Shown: positions 33,110 to 44,600 of the stretch, piece by piece
Numbering within the stretch: position 1 is the stretch's first letter
Layout: the number at the start of each line of letters is the position of its first letter
Source: Carex sylvatica
Taxonomy: Eukaryota; Streptophyta; Magnoliopsida; Poales; Cyperaceae
Length of the DNA: 64,000 nucleotides
Assembly: GCA_964058845.1 (NCBI GenBank)
Contig: CAXKVR010000150.1
Span: forward strand, 20,203 to 84,202
Reading direction: 5' to 3'
Position numbers and translations under genes: made by a program
Notes under the pieces: generated by a model
Told to the model about the DNA's origin: nothing
The model's input: the letters and a program-made list of their open reading frames with translations, nothing else
Databases searched by the model: none

Positions 33110-35764
33110 CCACCACCCGACCCTATTTGTTCAGCTCGTATTTAGGGGTAGTGGGCATAGGCCATTCTTCAGGATTGTCGTACGGAACAAACAGGGCATT
33201 CCAAGTACTCAGAAGGTACTCCATCCTATACCAGTGGACAACTAATTGGTCGGGTGACCAGCTATTATGGCGACAAACCGCTAACACATGAGAGCACAGA
33301 ATTTTAGTTAATTGGATACCTCTGCATGTACATTCCACTACTATGTCGGGCCCGAATGTCGCGATATACTTGAACTTTCTATGAATAATGGACATAGTTC
33401 CATCCTACGTTTAGACTACTGAAACATATTCCTCGGGGCCCGTGACTTCGTACTTACCTTCGCCATGTGAGTATGAAATGACATCCATACTCACAGCTTT
33501 ATTCCACCATTTGGCAAGCTTATCTTGTACCCGTTTGGAAAAAAGCTTGAAAGCACTTCTTTGCTCCATCACTGCCTGTCGCCGCTGAACAAACCCCCTG
33601 TTGCACTTGTAGAATGTCTCCTCCACAAGTGCAGCCACGGGCAACATTCGGGCCTCCTTGAAGACAGTGTTCAGGGACTCGGAGCCATTTATTGTCATGA
33701 TACCAAATCGATATCCTCCATCACAGGTCTGGAAGATTTTCTCATAATTTGACGGCTCCATGACATCATTAGGACGTTCTTTGCCCACTCTCTTCAAAAA
33801 AGCATTACACTTTGGATTTTGTTGCAATAGAACAAAGTAAAATTAGATGAAATATGCATGTGAAAGAAACAAAAATGATATAAATTAGACAATATTAGAC
33901 ATACCATGGCAAAATCTTCGAACATCTCTTTCAGCCTTCTTGGCTTCTTCTTCCTGGCTTCGTACCATTTGTCATTCCCACACGCCTGAACCAGGTTATC
34001 AGTAACATGCTGGATATAATACCTGTGAACAAAATTATCTCCATCCCATCCGTATTTAGGTTTCAGACCAGCTTTGATCCCATTGTGTTGGTCTGATATA
34101 ACACATACGAATCTATTAACACCAAGCACATGAATCCTAAGCCAGCGTAAGAAAAAAATCTCAATTCTCTTTATCCTCCTTATGTACAATTGCAAATGCT
34201 AGAGGCAGCAATTGGTTCTTGGCATCATAGTCGCAGGCCATCAAAAGCCTGCCCTCATACCGCCCAGAAAGGAAGGCTGCATCTATACTGATCACCAGTC
34301 TCAAGTAATCAACTGCGGTGATGCATGGTCCATAAGCCCATGCGACGACCCTGAATTGCTGCACACCTTGCATGAGAAATTGGTGTCCTATATTTTTATC
34401 GATGCTCTGATTAGTCAGAAATTGGTGTCTCGAGCCGAGATTCTTGTCACATATCCCGATAAGCAATAGTTTTATAAAATTGTACGATTTCTCCCAACTC
34501 CCAAATTATCGGGCTACTACAATCTCACGACCTCTCCAAAGTCAGTTGTACTTCGGGATTATAGTTGAAAATCTAACCCTCACGCAGTTTGCCACACTCC
34601 ATATGCTCATACAGGGGTCTTCCTTAATGCTATCCTCGATGATATCTGCGATGATTGATGCCGTGAGTTGTGCATGGTCAGTCCTGGTGTACTCTAACGT
34701 GCATGTGTGAGGCGTGTCTTGCTCAGTTATTATCCATGTATCTCCATAATTTGTTGCTCTTGTCTTCAGGACAAAACCACAACCCTGAGTGTTGCATCTA
34801 ATTTTCACCCGGGATTTGTTACTTCCGTGAGTATATATCTCCTGGTTCTTGTCAACATGGTGCTCTCTGATATTTTTCGTCAGCTGCTTTTTGTTTTCAA
34901 AGTACTGGCCTTTTGCAAGCTCATTCTTGTATTCAACCCGATGACCGTAGTAAGAAACATCTGCTTCTCAAAAAGCAGATGTGTCATTGAATTTTACGAA
35001 CGGGTGAGTCTCAGAACGGCCACTTAACGGTATCTTTGTATTCTATCTCACAGTGGGCTGTGTGTATTCTCCTTCATCAACATCATCTCCCTCATCATTA
35101 ACGTCCCAGTGTCCTTCCCCCCATTCATCCCCAGTTTGCAGATTCTCCTCCGGTACCTCGTTTATAAATTCAAATTCTGACTCTTTTGGATCCTCCTATA
35201 CTGGTGGCGGTCTGGGGTGAGGATTTGATTCAGGCCCAGGTAAGGATGAAGGACCTCCGTACATGGATATAGGGGGATAAAAGGTGGAGATTGTAGTCCG
35301 GGTGGGATAAAAGGTAGAGATTGGGGTGAATTACTATATATTTCTGGTTCTGGCGTTGGTTCGGGTACGAATATAGGAGTGTGTGGTTCTGGATTTTGTT
35401 GATAATTTTCTGCAAACGAATTTTGGCATGAACTTCTAGACCCTGACCCTCTGCGAATCCTGCATGCAAAAACTTCAAAGCCACTATCGCCGAACCTCAC
35501 AGTCCTGTTGATCAGGCCTCTCAATGCCACATCATCTCCCAATGCGATTCTAACATACCTTCCTCCTTGGAGCACTCGGGCCATTATTTCCAATTCATAG
35601 CAGTTCCTATTGTACCCGCTTAACTAGTAAATAAGCATTTGCAACTCCTCAAATGAGAAATTTTCATCAACCCAATGTGTATTTACTGGAGGTTTGGAGT
35701 AACGTACCCCATACTGGTCAGTTATGAACTTTCCCCCAAAATGTATGAAAATTCCAACAGACAT
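33110..35764 (-). pseudogene. MuDR-type transposase, frames broken
   Basis: Read on the minus strand, the pieces follow MULE order. The N-terminal piece starts at an ATG at 35764 (FIHFGGKFITDQYG), then meets a TAG in the same frame near 35627 before ARVLQGGRYVRIALG. A MuDR N-terminal domain follows at about 34930-34540 (GQYFENKKQLTKNIREHHVD; CNTQGCGFVLK). The transposase core is at 34466-33900 (LVISIDAAFLSGRYEGRLLM with the first catalytic Asp; CVISDQHNGI with the second). Then come 33827-33411 (TINGSESLNTVFKEARMLP) and 33395-33123, with a SWIM zinc finger CTCRG...CSH. At least one stop and several frame changes separate them, some of which may be introns. It catalysed cut-and-paste transposition before decay. 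Confidence 0.85.
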
Positions 35765-35819
35765 GGCCAATAAATTACATTAATGAATGATAAATATTTT
35801 GTCAGTTTACCAGTTCCAA

Positions 35820-36115
35820 TTATGTACAGATGTGAACAGTATATATGTACTTCAACAGTATGTGAACAGTAATTAAATAGTAAACAATACGTGAACAGTA
35901 ATTATACAGTGAACAATACGCAAACAGTAAGTGAACAGTATATACGTACATGAACAGTTAGTGAAAAGTATATTCGTACATGAACAGTAGTTAATAGTAT
36001 ATACGTACATGAACAGTACGTAAACAGTATATACGTACATGTACAGTCAATGAACAGTACATACGTACATGTATAGTAATTAAATATTGAATAGTAAAGA
36101 CGTATATAAACAGTA
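35820..36115. repeat. Tandem GTGAACAGTATATACGTACAT repeats in the MULE
   Basis: About ten imperfect copies of a roughly 25-30 bp unit around TGAACAGTA and TATACGTACATG lie just upstream of the transposase start on the minus strand. Confidence 0.7.
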
Positions 36116-36121
36116 CATACC

Positions 36122-36235
36122 TGTAGCATCTCTTTCTTCTTTTTCTCTTTCTCCTTCCTTCTCTCCCTCCCTCCTTCTCCTTCTCCTTCTCTTCCTTTTC
36201 TCTCTTTCTTTTTCTTTCTCTCTTTCTCTTTCCTT

Positions 36236-36268
<33 letters not shown>

Positions 36269-36312
36269 TTTCTTTCTCTCTTTCTCTTTCTCTTTCTCTC
36301 TCTGTCGCTGAA
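36122..36312. repeat. Pyrimidine microsatellite (TCTTTC/TCTCTTTC)n in the MULE
   Basis: About 190 bases are almost wholly C and T, reading as GA-rich on the transposase strand. It causes a long Arg/Lys/Glu-rich artificial frame. It lies between the right terminal repeat and the transposase. Confidence 0.85.
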
Positions 36313-36551
36313 GTTGCTTTTTCTTTTATAAGGAAGAAAAAGAAAAAGAAAAACCCCTCGGACTGTCGAATTTTGAGGCAATTCTGAATTTTAATTCAGG
36401 ACCGCCGAATTTTGGGGCGGTTGGAAATTAAAATTCGGAACCGCCGAATTTTGAGGCGGTTTGGACATTTTTAAAATTCCGCCACCAACCCTGTTATTCT
36501 TAATAATTTGTTTTTTTATTTGGGTATTTATAAAAATATCGGGTATGTCTG

Positions 36552-37218
36552 TATGTCATGGAATACCAATGTAGCATAAACTTGTAAGAAAATGGTCAAA
36601 AGGGTAATAAAATAAAACACATTTATGCTCAAAACGAAGAGAGGGCTCCCTCTCAATTCATGCACTCCCCATTAATTTGGTAAAATTATAAATTAAGGCC
36701 AACAATAAAAATATAAAAATAATATTGAAATGAAAGCATGAACAGTGCAATACATGTAACTTTTGACTCATTTTTTGTCATAAAATTGTTGAAATTAAAT
36801 TTGACCTAACTTGATCAAATCTTCTAAATTAAGATAATATTGAGGTTAAATTTTGATCAAGTGTATTAGTCTCTTATTTTAGGCAAAATGTTGAAGTTAT
36901 AGCCCTAAATTAATTAATATTGAAATTTAAGATTATTAATTGATCATTATGATAATTCTTCTAACCAGTATAATTTTGAAGTGTAATCAATGATCAAGTG
37001 TTAGTGTCTCTAAAGTAGGCAGAATGATTGAAATTAAGTTATAATTTGATTGTAGGGATGATTTCACATTTATGATGATCACTAGATAACACAACTTAAC
37101 GGAATATATTAAAAATTATAATTGTAACCTAGGATACATCATTGGAAGGAAATTTTGACTCAAAAACATAAAAATACGCATAGATAATTAAATAAGTTCT
37201 TTCTAAGACTCCTACGGC
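36552..37218. other. Unassigned DNA, probably interior of the minus-strand Copia-type element
   Basis: No frame or motif supports a gene. After removing the MULE this stretch continues from 31596, so it may be internal sequence of the element whose 3' LTR ends at 31470. Confidence 0.4.
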
Positions 37219-37308
37219 TTATTTTTTCATGGGCCTAGTCTCCACTTTAATTTCTTTCTCCTCATTTGGATTTTTGGCATCCTTCTTGTTGATTTCTTCA
37301 TTAGGCTT

Positions 37309-39014
37309 TGATATCTCGTAAATGTATCTACTTTCCGACCTATATTTTGTACCAAAATATGTGTTTAGAATCATTAAATCAGTCATATTGCATTGAATAT
37401 CTATAGAATATGGTACTGCTGCAAGTTTGTTCTTACTTTGCAGAAATCATGTGAAATCGAGAAGAAATCTGGATTTGAGAAGTTCTGATACGGGTCTTAC
37501 AACATCTTGTACGGGTCTTACAACATCTTGTACGGGTCGTACAATATCTTGTACGGGTCGGACAACATCTTGTACGGGTCTTACAACATCTTGTACGGGT
37601 CTTGTCAGCCTCGACCAGACCAAAATAATGCTGAAATTTCAGCATCCGAACTTAAAACAGTCATAGATTTTGACTCGTAACTCCGTTTTGAGTGTGTGAC
37701 CACTTTTCGGAAAGCTTGCGAGAAGATCTACAATCTGGCATTTTTGGAAATTTTGTACGGTCCGTGTCAATTTTGATACGGGTCGTATCAGACAAATCCA
37801 GAAAGAAATCTGGAGTTCTGGAAAGAAATCTGAAGGAAGGAAAGTCGGCCAAAGTCTATATAAACGAGATTTCTTGCACCAGAAAAGAAATTCGGGAGCA
37901 TAGAGATAATTCTAGGGTTAGAGATTGACGGCTATTGCTTGGAGACGAAGTTGAGAAGCAAAAGACGCGAGTTTTTATTGTGGATCTCCTTTGTACTTCG
38001 GTTTTAGCATGAATTCTTATTCTTTTATCTTTGTTATCTGTTTTAGCACTATGCTTGAGTAGTTTTATTTGTTTCTAGGGTTAAGATGTAATCGAATGTT
38101 TTGTTTTGCATCTAGTTATTGGATTTTTACGTTGAAATTTGTGTTTACTTGATTGTGATTGATTTTAATTGCTTAGTTTGAATTGCTTGATTATTATTTG
38201 GTTTGACCACTAGATGAGGCCACATCTATAAGGTACTGTGTCCAGTTTGATCTTGCAACCAGATTAAGTACATGAGGTAGGATTAGTGATCCGACAGGGG
38301 AAACCAACTAGTAGCCGGAAGGTGAACATTTCCTCTTATCGACGGATAAGAGGTTACCTTTAGTATTCCAAACAAGTAACTTGGTAACTCGAACCAATAT
38401 ACGACAGTTGAGGTTTAGAGCCCAAAGAGGGCAGATATTGCAGATTCCATACCAAGTCGATAAACCAACATACGACAGTTGAGGTTTAGAAACATTAGGT
38501 CTGGTCAGTTGAACCCTACACAAAGGAACCACGTAAAGAAACATTGACTGGTGCATTAACTCGAAGTCCACACGACCCGTGTACGACAGTACACGGTCCG
38601 TGTAATCTGATACGACCCGTGTAGGAAACTACACGGTCCGTGTAAGCTGATTCGACCCGTGTAAGAAATTACACGGTCCGTGTCAGGGACTGAGAGGCAG
38701 AACTGAGATAAGTCTGAAATCCTGGAAACTCCTTTTATTATTGATTTTCACTAAGTTTATTTACTGTCTTTCATTTCATTACTGTTATTGAACTGATTAG
38801 GAATTAAATACCAAAAACCAACCATTTCTCACTTCTAGTCTTTAATTGATCTAAGTAGAATCTGGTTTAGATTTGAACCGTCCCTGTGATCGATACCCGA
38901 CTATATACTATTCGATAGGACTGTGCACTTGCAGTCTGAACCGAAGGTGTATTAAAGGTTAAAAGGTACAGCTTGCTGTACTGAAACTTTGTACCATACG
39001 CTTTTGTGTGAACA
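37309..39014 (+). repeat. 5' LTR of the TR-GAG element
   Basis: Starts TGATATCTCG and ends GTGTGAACA. It contains six tandem 21-bp units (TACGGGTCTTACAACATCTTG type, 37488-37605) and a TATA box at 37857. Three alternations of CGACCCGTGTA and ACACGGTCCGTGT lie at 38570-38690, with GATCGATACCCGA near 38890. Short frames inside are products of these repeats. Confidence 0.95.
37857..37864 (+). promoter_or_regulatory. TATA box of the 5' LTR
   Basis: TATATAAA lies 549 bp into the LTR. The identical site in the 3' LTR is at 42217-42224. Position between a putative U3 and a long R-U5 fits a retrotransposon promoter; use is inferred. Confidence 0.55.
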
Positions 39015-39020
39015 AGTTTT

Positions 39021-39038
39021 TGGCGCCGTTGCCGGGGA
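39021..39038 (+). other. Primer-binding site, Asp-tRNA type
   Basis: TGGCGCCGTTGCCGGGGA begins six bases after the LTR end. It is complementary to the 3' end of plant tRNA-Asp and is the usual primer site of Athila/Tat Ty3/gypsy elements. Confidence 0.85.
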
Positions 39039-39132
39039 CGGCATCATTTATTTTCTGGATTTTGCTTATTTTATTTAATCTAGATTTTAACTTGTATCTT
39101 TATTTTTTTTATTTCTTTTATTTGGAGCCCTG

Positions 39133-40635
39133 ATGGACAGAGAAGCCCAATATGCTATGAATCTGATTGGTAATATGGCATCAAACCAACAGTGGTCCGA
39201 CCGCGAGATTTATCGAGGAGGAGACAGTCGATATAAGGCTGATCAGATCGCTGCACTATCTGCCAAACTGGATGCTATGCAGAAGGCTTTGGACAAGATG
39301 AGCGTGAAGGCAGTAGTCAACCATCGACCACAACCATGTGTCATGTGTGGAGACAATGAGCATTCTTACGAGCATTGCCCACATGCAGAAATGGATGAAG
39401 AAACCGAGCAGGTCAACTATCTCAACAATGAATCATCCTACTTTTCGAGACCACCATTCAACAATCCCTTGAGTAGCAACAACAGCCACAACTTCTACAA
39501 TAATGCTTCATTTGACAACTCGAACACCCACCCATTCCAATCCGATTCACTCGAGCCGTACATTGATCCCACTGTGAGTGACTTTATGCACGGGCAAAGG
39601 AAAATGAATCAGATGATGTTCGAGCAGATGCAAGCAATCAACGCCCAATTAGTTGCTCGAAGCAAGATGATGAATATGCAAATGGCTCACCTTGCAACCT
39701 TTAATCAACCACCACCCTACCAGCCACCTGTTCCTTTCTCTCAGAGGCTAGCTGAACCAGAAACATGCTGCGCAGTCAACGTGGTGGATCAATTGGCTAA
39801 GGGACAACTCCGCGAGGGATACGAGAGCTCAGTTAAAAATTACCCTGATTTTTTATCTAAGTTGCAGGTTGAAACAAGCGAGTTGGAATTAGTTTATGCA
39901 GCAGATGTGAGAACTGACAATCTGGAGGAACTTGAACACGGACCGGATAGATCCCATACGGACCGTACATCACTTTCTGAGAAGCAGAACATAGAGGTCG
40001 AGTCAAACAAGGCTAACACGAGGATGCTACACGAGTCGAACACATCTGATACGGACCGTGCAAACGGCCAGACAAAGCAGCCAACTCCTGAGCTCAAGCC
40101 TCTTCCATCTAACTTCAGGTATGAGTTCCTAGACCCAGATAAATCTTGTCCTGTGATCTTAAATGCAGATCTCAACCCTGATCGGACTGCCACACTCTTG
40201 GAGAAATTGAAAGCTCATATAAGCGCGATCGGGTGCTCGATCAAGGACTTGAAAGATATGGGGTGGATTTTTCTTTTGCAAGTGTTTGAGAACACGACGT
40301 TCCGTTCAGATCCACCCCTCGATCGCACTGCTGGACTCTTGGAGGATTTCCAAACTCAGCGAACTGTGATAGGGAACTTGATTGAGAAGCTGATGGGCAC
40401 GAACCCAGCCACATGCATGCACAAGACCTTACCAGCAGATGATCTCAGGCACACGGACCGTGCAGACCAAGATACGGGCCGTGCACAACCAACCTGGTCT
40501 ATGCATTATGTCCCTTGGTACGTTAAAAGGAAGAAACCACCTGACCCATATGAAGAAATAATGGTGTATCCCCTCGACACATTTGACACAGCGCTCCACC
40601 AAAAACCACCCGACCCACCTCCCACCGATCGGTGA
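39133..40635 (+). CDS. Retrotransposon Gag protein, 500 residues, intact frame
   Basis: The ORF starts 95 bp after the primer site. A zinc knuckle of CX2CX4HX4C type lies at residues 69-82 (CVMCGDNEHSYEHC). It is followed by an Asn/Gln/Met/Pro-rich stretch (about 95-215) and an acidic, charged C-terminal half. Gag packages the element's RNA into cytoplasmic particles. Full Athila-type gag proteins have a long capsid domain before the knuckle. Here only about 68 residues precede it, so most of the capsid part is missing, and the C-terminal half may be acquired or diverged sequence. Four palindromic ACGG(A/G)CCGT words in the ORF (39955-40480) encode repeated TDR(T/A)/TGRA tripeptides. The frame ends at a TGA and nothing resembling pol follows. 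Confidence 0.85.
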   Translation: MDREAQYAMNLIGNMASNQQWSDREIYRGGDSRYKADQIAALSAKLDAMQKALDKMSVKAVVNHRPQPCVMCGDNEHSYEHCPHAEMDEETEQVNYLNNESSYFSRPPFNNPLSSNNSHNFYNNASFDNSNTHPFQSDSLEPYIDPTVSDFMHGQRKMNQMMFEQMQAINAQLVARSKMMNMQMAHLATFNQPPPYQPPVPFSQRLAEPETCCAVNVVDQLAKGQLREGYESSVKNYPDFLSKLQVETSELELVYAADVRTDNLEELEHGPDRSHTDRTSLSEKQNIEVESNKANTRMLHESNTSDTDRANGQTKQPTPELKPLPSNFRYEFLDPDKSCPVILNADLNPDRTATLLEKLKAHISAIGCSIKDLKDMGWIFLLQVFENTTFRSDPPLDRTAGLLEDFQTQRTVIGNLIEKLMGTNPATCMHKTLPADDLRHTDRADQDTGRAQPTWSMHYVPWYVKRKKPPDPYEEIMVYPLDTFDTALHQKPPDPPPTDR

Positions 40636-41656
40636 GGCACCCCCGCTTCACCTCTCACTCCATGTCTGGTTAGTTTCTATATTTTCTTTTATTTACTTTT
40701 TCTTGTGTGAATTCAAGCATTGAGGACAATGCTTCATTCAAGCTTGGGGGGTAGAATAGAAGAAAATTGTATCTGCATTTTAGGTCATGTTTATTTTTCA
40801 AAAATTTACATTTTTAGGTGGAAAATTTGCGTGAATTGTTAGAATTAAGGATTTTTGTGAAATATTTTGGTTATGATTGGGATGACCTTGAGAAATTAGA
40901 ACTAACACCATAATTGATCAAAGAATTACTTAGGATGGGATGTTTTGAGAAATTGAAAAGACGAAAACTTGAATTGCATCGAAAAAGCATTTCGAAACTG
41001 AACTGTACCTTTTTAAATAGGGAAATGAGATTTTAAATAATAGAAAGATTGAGATATCCATTGATATGAGAGAATACCAGTGGATGTGTGTATTCATGAT
41101 ATATGCAAATAAAAAAGAAAGAAAAACTTGTTTTGCAAAGATGGAGAAAATAAGAGTACTGGCAATAAGTCCTTAGGGGCGCCTTTGAGCTCGTCTTCCA
41201 ATTTTAGAAAAATAAAATAGAGTACTGGCACAATCCATCTGGATGCCTTTGAGCTCAATAAAAAATTAAAAAAACTTTTGCATATATCAACATACGAAGT
41301 CCGCGACTTTCTAACTTAAGCTTAGTTCAAGCTTGGGGGGACGAAAAAGAAAAAAAAAATCACCACAAACGAGGGCATTGTTTCAGAAGAAAAGTGAAAT
41401 ATTGATAAATTCAAGTAATTAGTCTTTAAAAATATCAAAACATCTCATAATTTGAAGTTTCATTGGTAAATTTGTGGGGTGAATCAAAATTGGTTAAGGA
41501 AAAGTCCAAATTGTTGTCAAAGTGATTCTCGAGGTTCTTGATAATAGTAACTCATGTCAGCTTTCACAATTAGGAATTCATCTTGCATTTAGTTAGTTTA
41601 AAGACCTACCTGGTACCTGATTTGGGATTTTTGCTTGAGGACAAGCAAGATTTCAG
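40636..41656 (+). other. Non-coding 3' interior of the TR-GAG element
   Basis: No frame of note. TTCAAGCTTGGGGGG occurs at about 40736 and again near 41328, both resembling the terminal polypurine tract. GAGTACTGGCA...CCTTTGAGCTC is present twice (about 41153 and 41219). Confidence 0.6.
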
Positions 41657-41668
41657 CTTGGGGGAATT
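41657..41668 (+). other. Polypurine tract of the TR-GAG element
   Basis: CTTGGGGGAATT ends immediately before the 3' LTR start TGATATC, the position where plus-strand DNA synthesis is primed. Confidence 0.75.
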
Positions 41669-44600
41669 TGATATCTCGTAAATGTATCTACTTTCCAACC
41701 TATATTTTGTACCAAAATATGTGTTTAGAATCATTAAATCAGTCATATTGCATTGAATATCTATAGAATATGGTACTGCTGCAAGTTTGTTCTTACTTTG
41801 CAGAAATCATGTGAAATCGAGAAGAAATCTGGATTTGAGAAGTTCTGATACGGGTCTTACAACATCTTGTACGGGTCTTACAACATCTTGTACGGGTCGT
41901 ACAATATCTTGTACGGGTCGGACAACATCTTGTACGGGTCTTACAACATCTTGTACGGGTCTTGTCAGCCTCGACCAGACCAAAATAATGCTGAAATTTC
42001 AGCATCCGAACTTAAAACAGTCATAGATTTTGACTCGTAACTCCGTTTTGAGTGTGTGACCACTTTTCGGAAAGCTTGCGAGAAGATCTACAATCTGGCA
42101 TTTTTGGAAATTTTGTACGGTCCGTGTCAATTTTGATACGGGTCGTATCAGACAAATCCAGAAAGAAATCTGGAGTTCTGGAAAGAAATCTGAAGGAAGG
42201 AAAGTCGGCCAAAGTCTATATAAACGAGATTTCTTGCACCAGAAAAGAAATTCGGGAGCATAGAGATAATTCTAGGGTTAGAGATTGACGGCTATTGCTT
42301 GGAGACGAAGTTGAGAAGCAAAAGACGCGAGTTTTTATTGTGGATCTCCTTTGTACTTCGGTTTTAGCATGAATTCTTATTCTTTTATCTTTGTTATCTG
42401 TTTTAGCACTATGCTTGAGTAGTTTTATTTGTTTCTAGGGTTAAGATGTAATCGAATGTTTTGTTTTGCATCTAGTTATTGGATTTTTACGTTGAAATTT
42501 GTGTTTACTTGATTGTGATTGATTTTAATTGCTTAGTTTGAATTGCTTGATTATTATTTGGTTTGACCACTAGATGAGGCCACATCTATAAGGTACTGTG
42601 TCCAGTTTGATCTTGCAACCAGATTAAGTACATGAGGTAGGATTAGTGATCCGACAGGGAAAACCAACTAGTAGCCGGAAGGTGAACATTTCCTCTTATC
42701 GACGGATAAGAGGTTACCTTTAGTATTCCAAACAAGTAACTTGGTAACTCGAACCAATATACGACAGTTGAGGTTTAGAGCCCAAAGAGGGCAGATATTG
42801 CAGATTCCATACCAAGTCGATAAACCAACATACGACAGTTGAGGTTTAGAAACATTAGGTCTGGTCAGTTGAACCCTACACAAAGGAACCACGTAAAGAA
42901 ACATTGACTGGTGCATTAACTCGAAGTCCACACGACCCGTGTACGACAGTACACGGTCCGTGTAATCTGATACGACCCGTGTAGGAAACTACACGGTCCG
43001 TGTAAGCTGATTCGACCCGTGTAAGAAATTACACGGTCCGTGTCAGGGACTGAGAGGCAGAACTGAGATAAGTCTGAAACCCTGGAAACTCCTTTTATTA
43101 TTGATTTTCACTAAGTTTATTTACTGTCTTTCATTTCATTACTGTTATTGAATTGATTAGGAATTAAATACCAAAAACCAACCATTTTTCACTTCTAGTC
43201 TTTAATTGATCTAAGTAGAATCTGGTTTAGATTTGAACCGTCCCTGTGATCGATACCCGACTATATACTATTCGATAGGACTGTGCACTTGCAGTCTGAA
43301 CCGAAGGTGTATTATGTTAGATTTGTGTTCTAAAAGTTATCATTTGTTGATTATCTTTTATATATGTTATATTTATGAATTGAATGTGATTTACATTTTG
43401 TTCCATGAGTTTTATATTTATATTTAGAATTGTTCAAGAAGATGCACTTGGTCTTGAACTGCAGGACTTTAAGTAAATAAATATACAACACTAAAATGTT
43501 CACAGGTCTTGCATATTAGCAGGAACACTAATATGACATATAAGACTGTCGTGTTGATTAAAAGTACGTTGTAGTTCTGCAAACGTTGATAAAAGATTAT
43601 CATTTAATAACACGAATATATGAAATGCTTCATATATTGAACAGACCTAATAGATGAAACATTATATGGATTGTGTTAGTGTCATTAATGTTTTCATCGT
43701 GTCTCTGATTTCAAGATTGAGACATATATTGTTTTCACATGAGGAATGTACAACGTAATTATTATTAAAAGCTACTAGCAAGAAGTGGTGATAAAAATAA
43801 TAGTTCTTTATATGTAACTTGTGCGGGAAAATGATATATGTCAATAGCATCATTGCCACTCATTAATAATGAGAAATGATATTTTGGGCCCCTTGGTAAA
43901 GTAGAATTATAAATGGATCCAATATAACTGAAGTGCAGTTATAATTTTATAATTTGCTTAATAGAGATCAAGAAATGATTATAATACAAAGATGACACAG
44001 TCCTACTTTGTATATTAATCAGAATACCATAAGGCAAGAAATGGACACAAGTAATGACAAATGTTACATTACTGTAAGGATCGCGTTTCGTAAAATGATT
44101 ACTAAACGTCTATGTTATTTGGGTAGCTGTAATGTATAGCTTGAATACCGCTTACAGTTTATGAAATTAAATATTTTATTTCATTGCCAACATAATATAG
44201 ATCCTCAATATAGGTCACACCAACTGAACGGGAAACAAGAAATAAATATTATGTCACATGATGTGGCTGACTAGCAGGGAAATAAATATATATATTGTAA
44301 TGTGCATATTATGAGAATAATATTCGTTGCACATATCATAATATGTGAATATTATGAAATATATATTTCAAGCCCAAGCCCAAGCCCAAAACATATTTTA
44401 GCAAATTGAGAAGAGAATAAGCTCAAACAAATATTGATTATGACCATTAAATTCGGATTACAAAATGGACAGATTTTAAGGCAACTTTGAATGAGCATTT
44501 GAAGGGGCAAACATTAACCAATCTGGGCGTATGATCTATGATTTCTGTAGCCCTTCGAATGTAGAATCCAACGGTGAAAGTTTCAAGTCGTTTGGAATTC

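Larger units (their letters stand above)
31606..36542 (-). mobile_element. MULE (Mutator-like DNA transposon), 4937 bp, 9-bp target duplication
   Basis: GTATGTCTG flanks the element on both sides (31597-31605 and 36543-36551). Terminal inverted repeats of about 150 bp (31606-31760 and about 36380-36542) share AAATTATTAAGAATAACA, GGTTGGTGGC and several AATTCGGCGGTT words. Inside are a minus-strand MuDR-type transposase with broken frames, a run of AT-rich minisatellites at the left (32300-33040), and a repeat plus a pyrimidine tract at the right. Ends and duplication are intact, so the element could in principle be moved by a related active transposase. Its own enzyme cannot be made as it stands. 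Confidence 0.9.

Noticed and set aside
35902..36381. Long Arg/Lys/Glu-rich frame on the minus strand
   Set aside because: Arises from a CT/GA microsatellite and tandem GTACAT repeats inside the MULE.
37427..37666. Thr/Gly/Cys repeat frame, duplicated at 41787
   Set aside because: Encoded by the 21-bp tandem units of the LTR; the duplicate is simply the other LTR.
39021..39038. tRNA-like sequence
   Set aside because: Only the 18 bases complementary to a tRNA 3' end are present; it is a retrotransposon primer site, not a tRNA gene.
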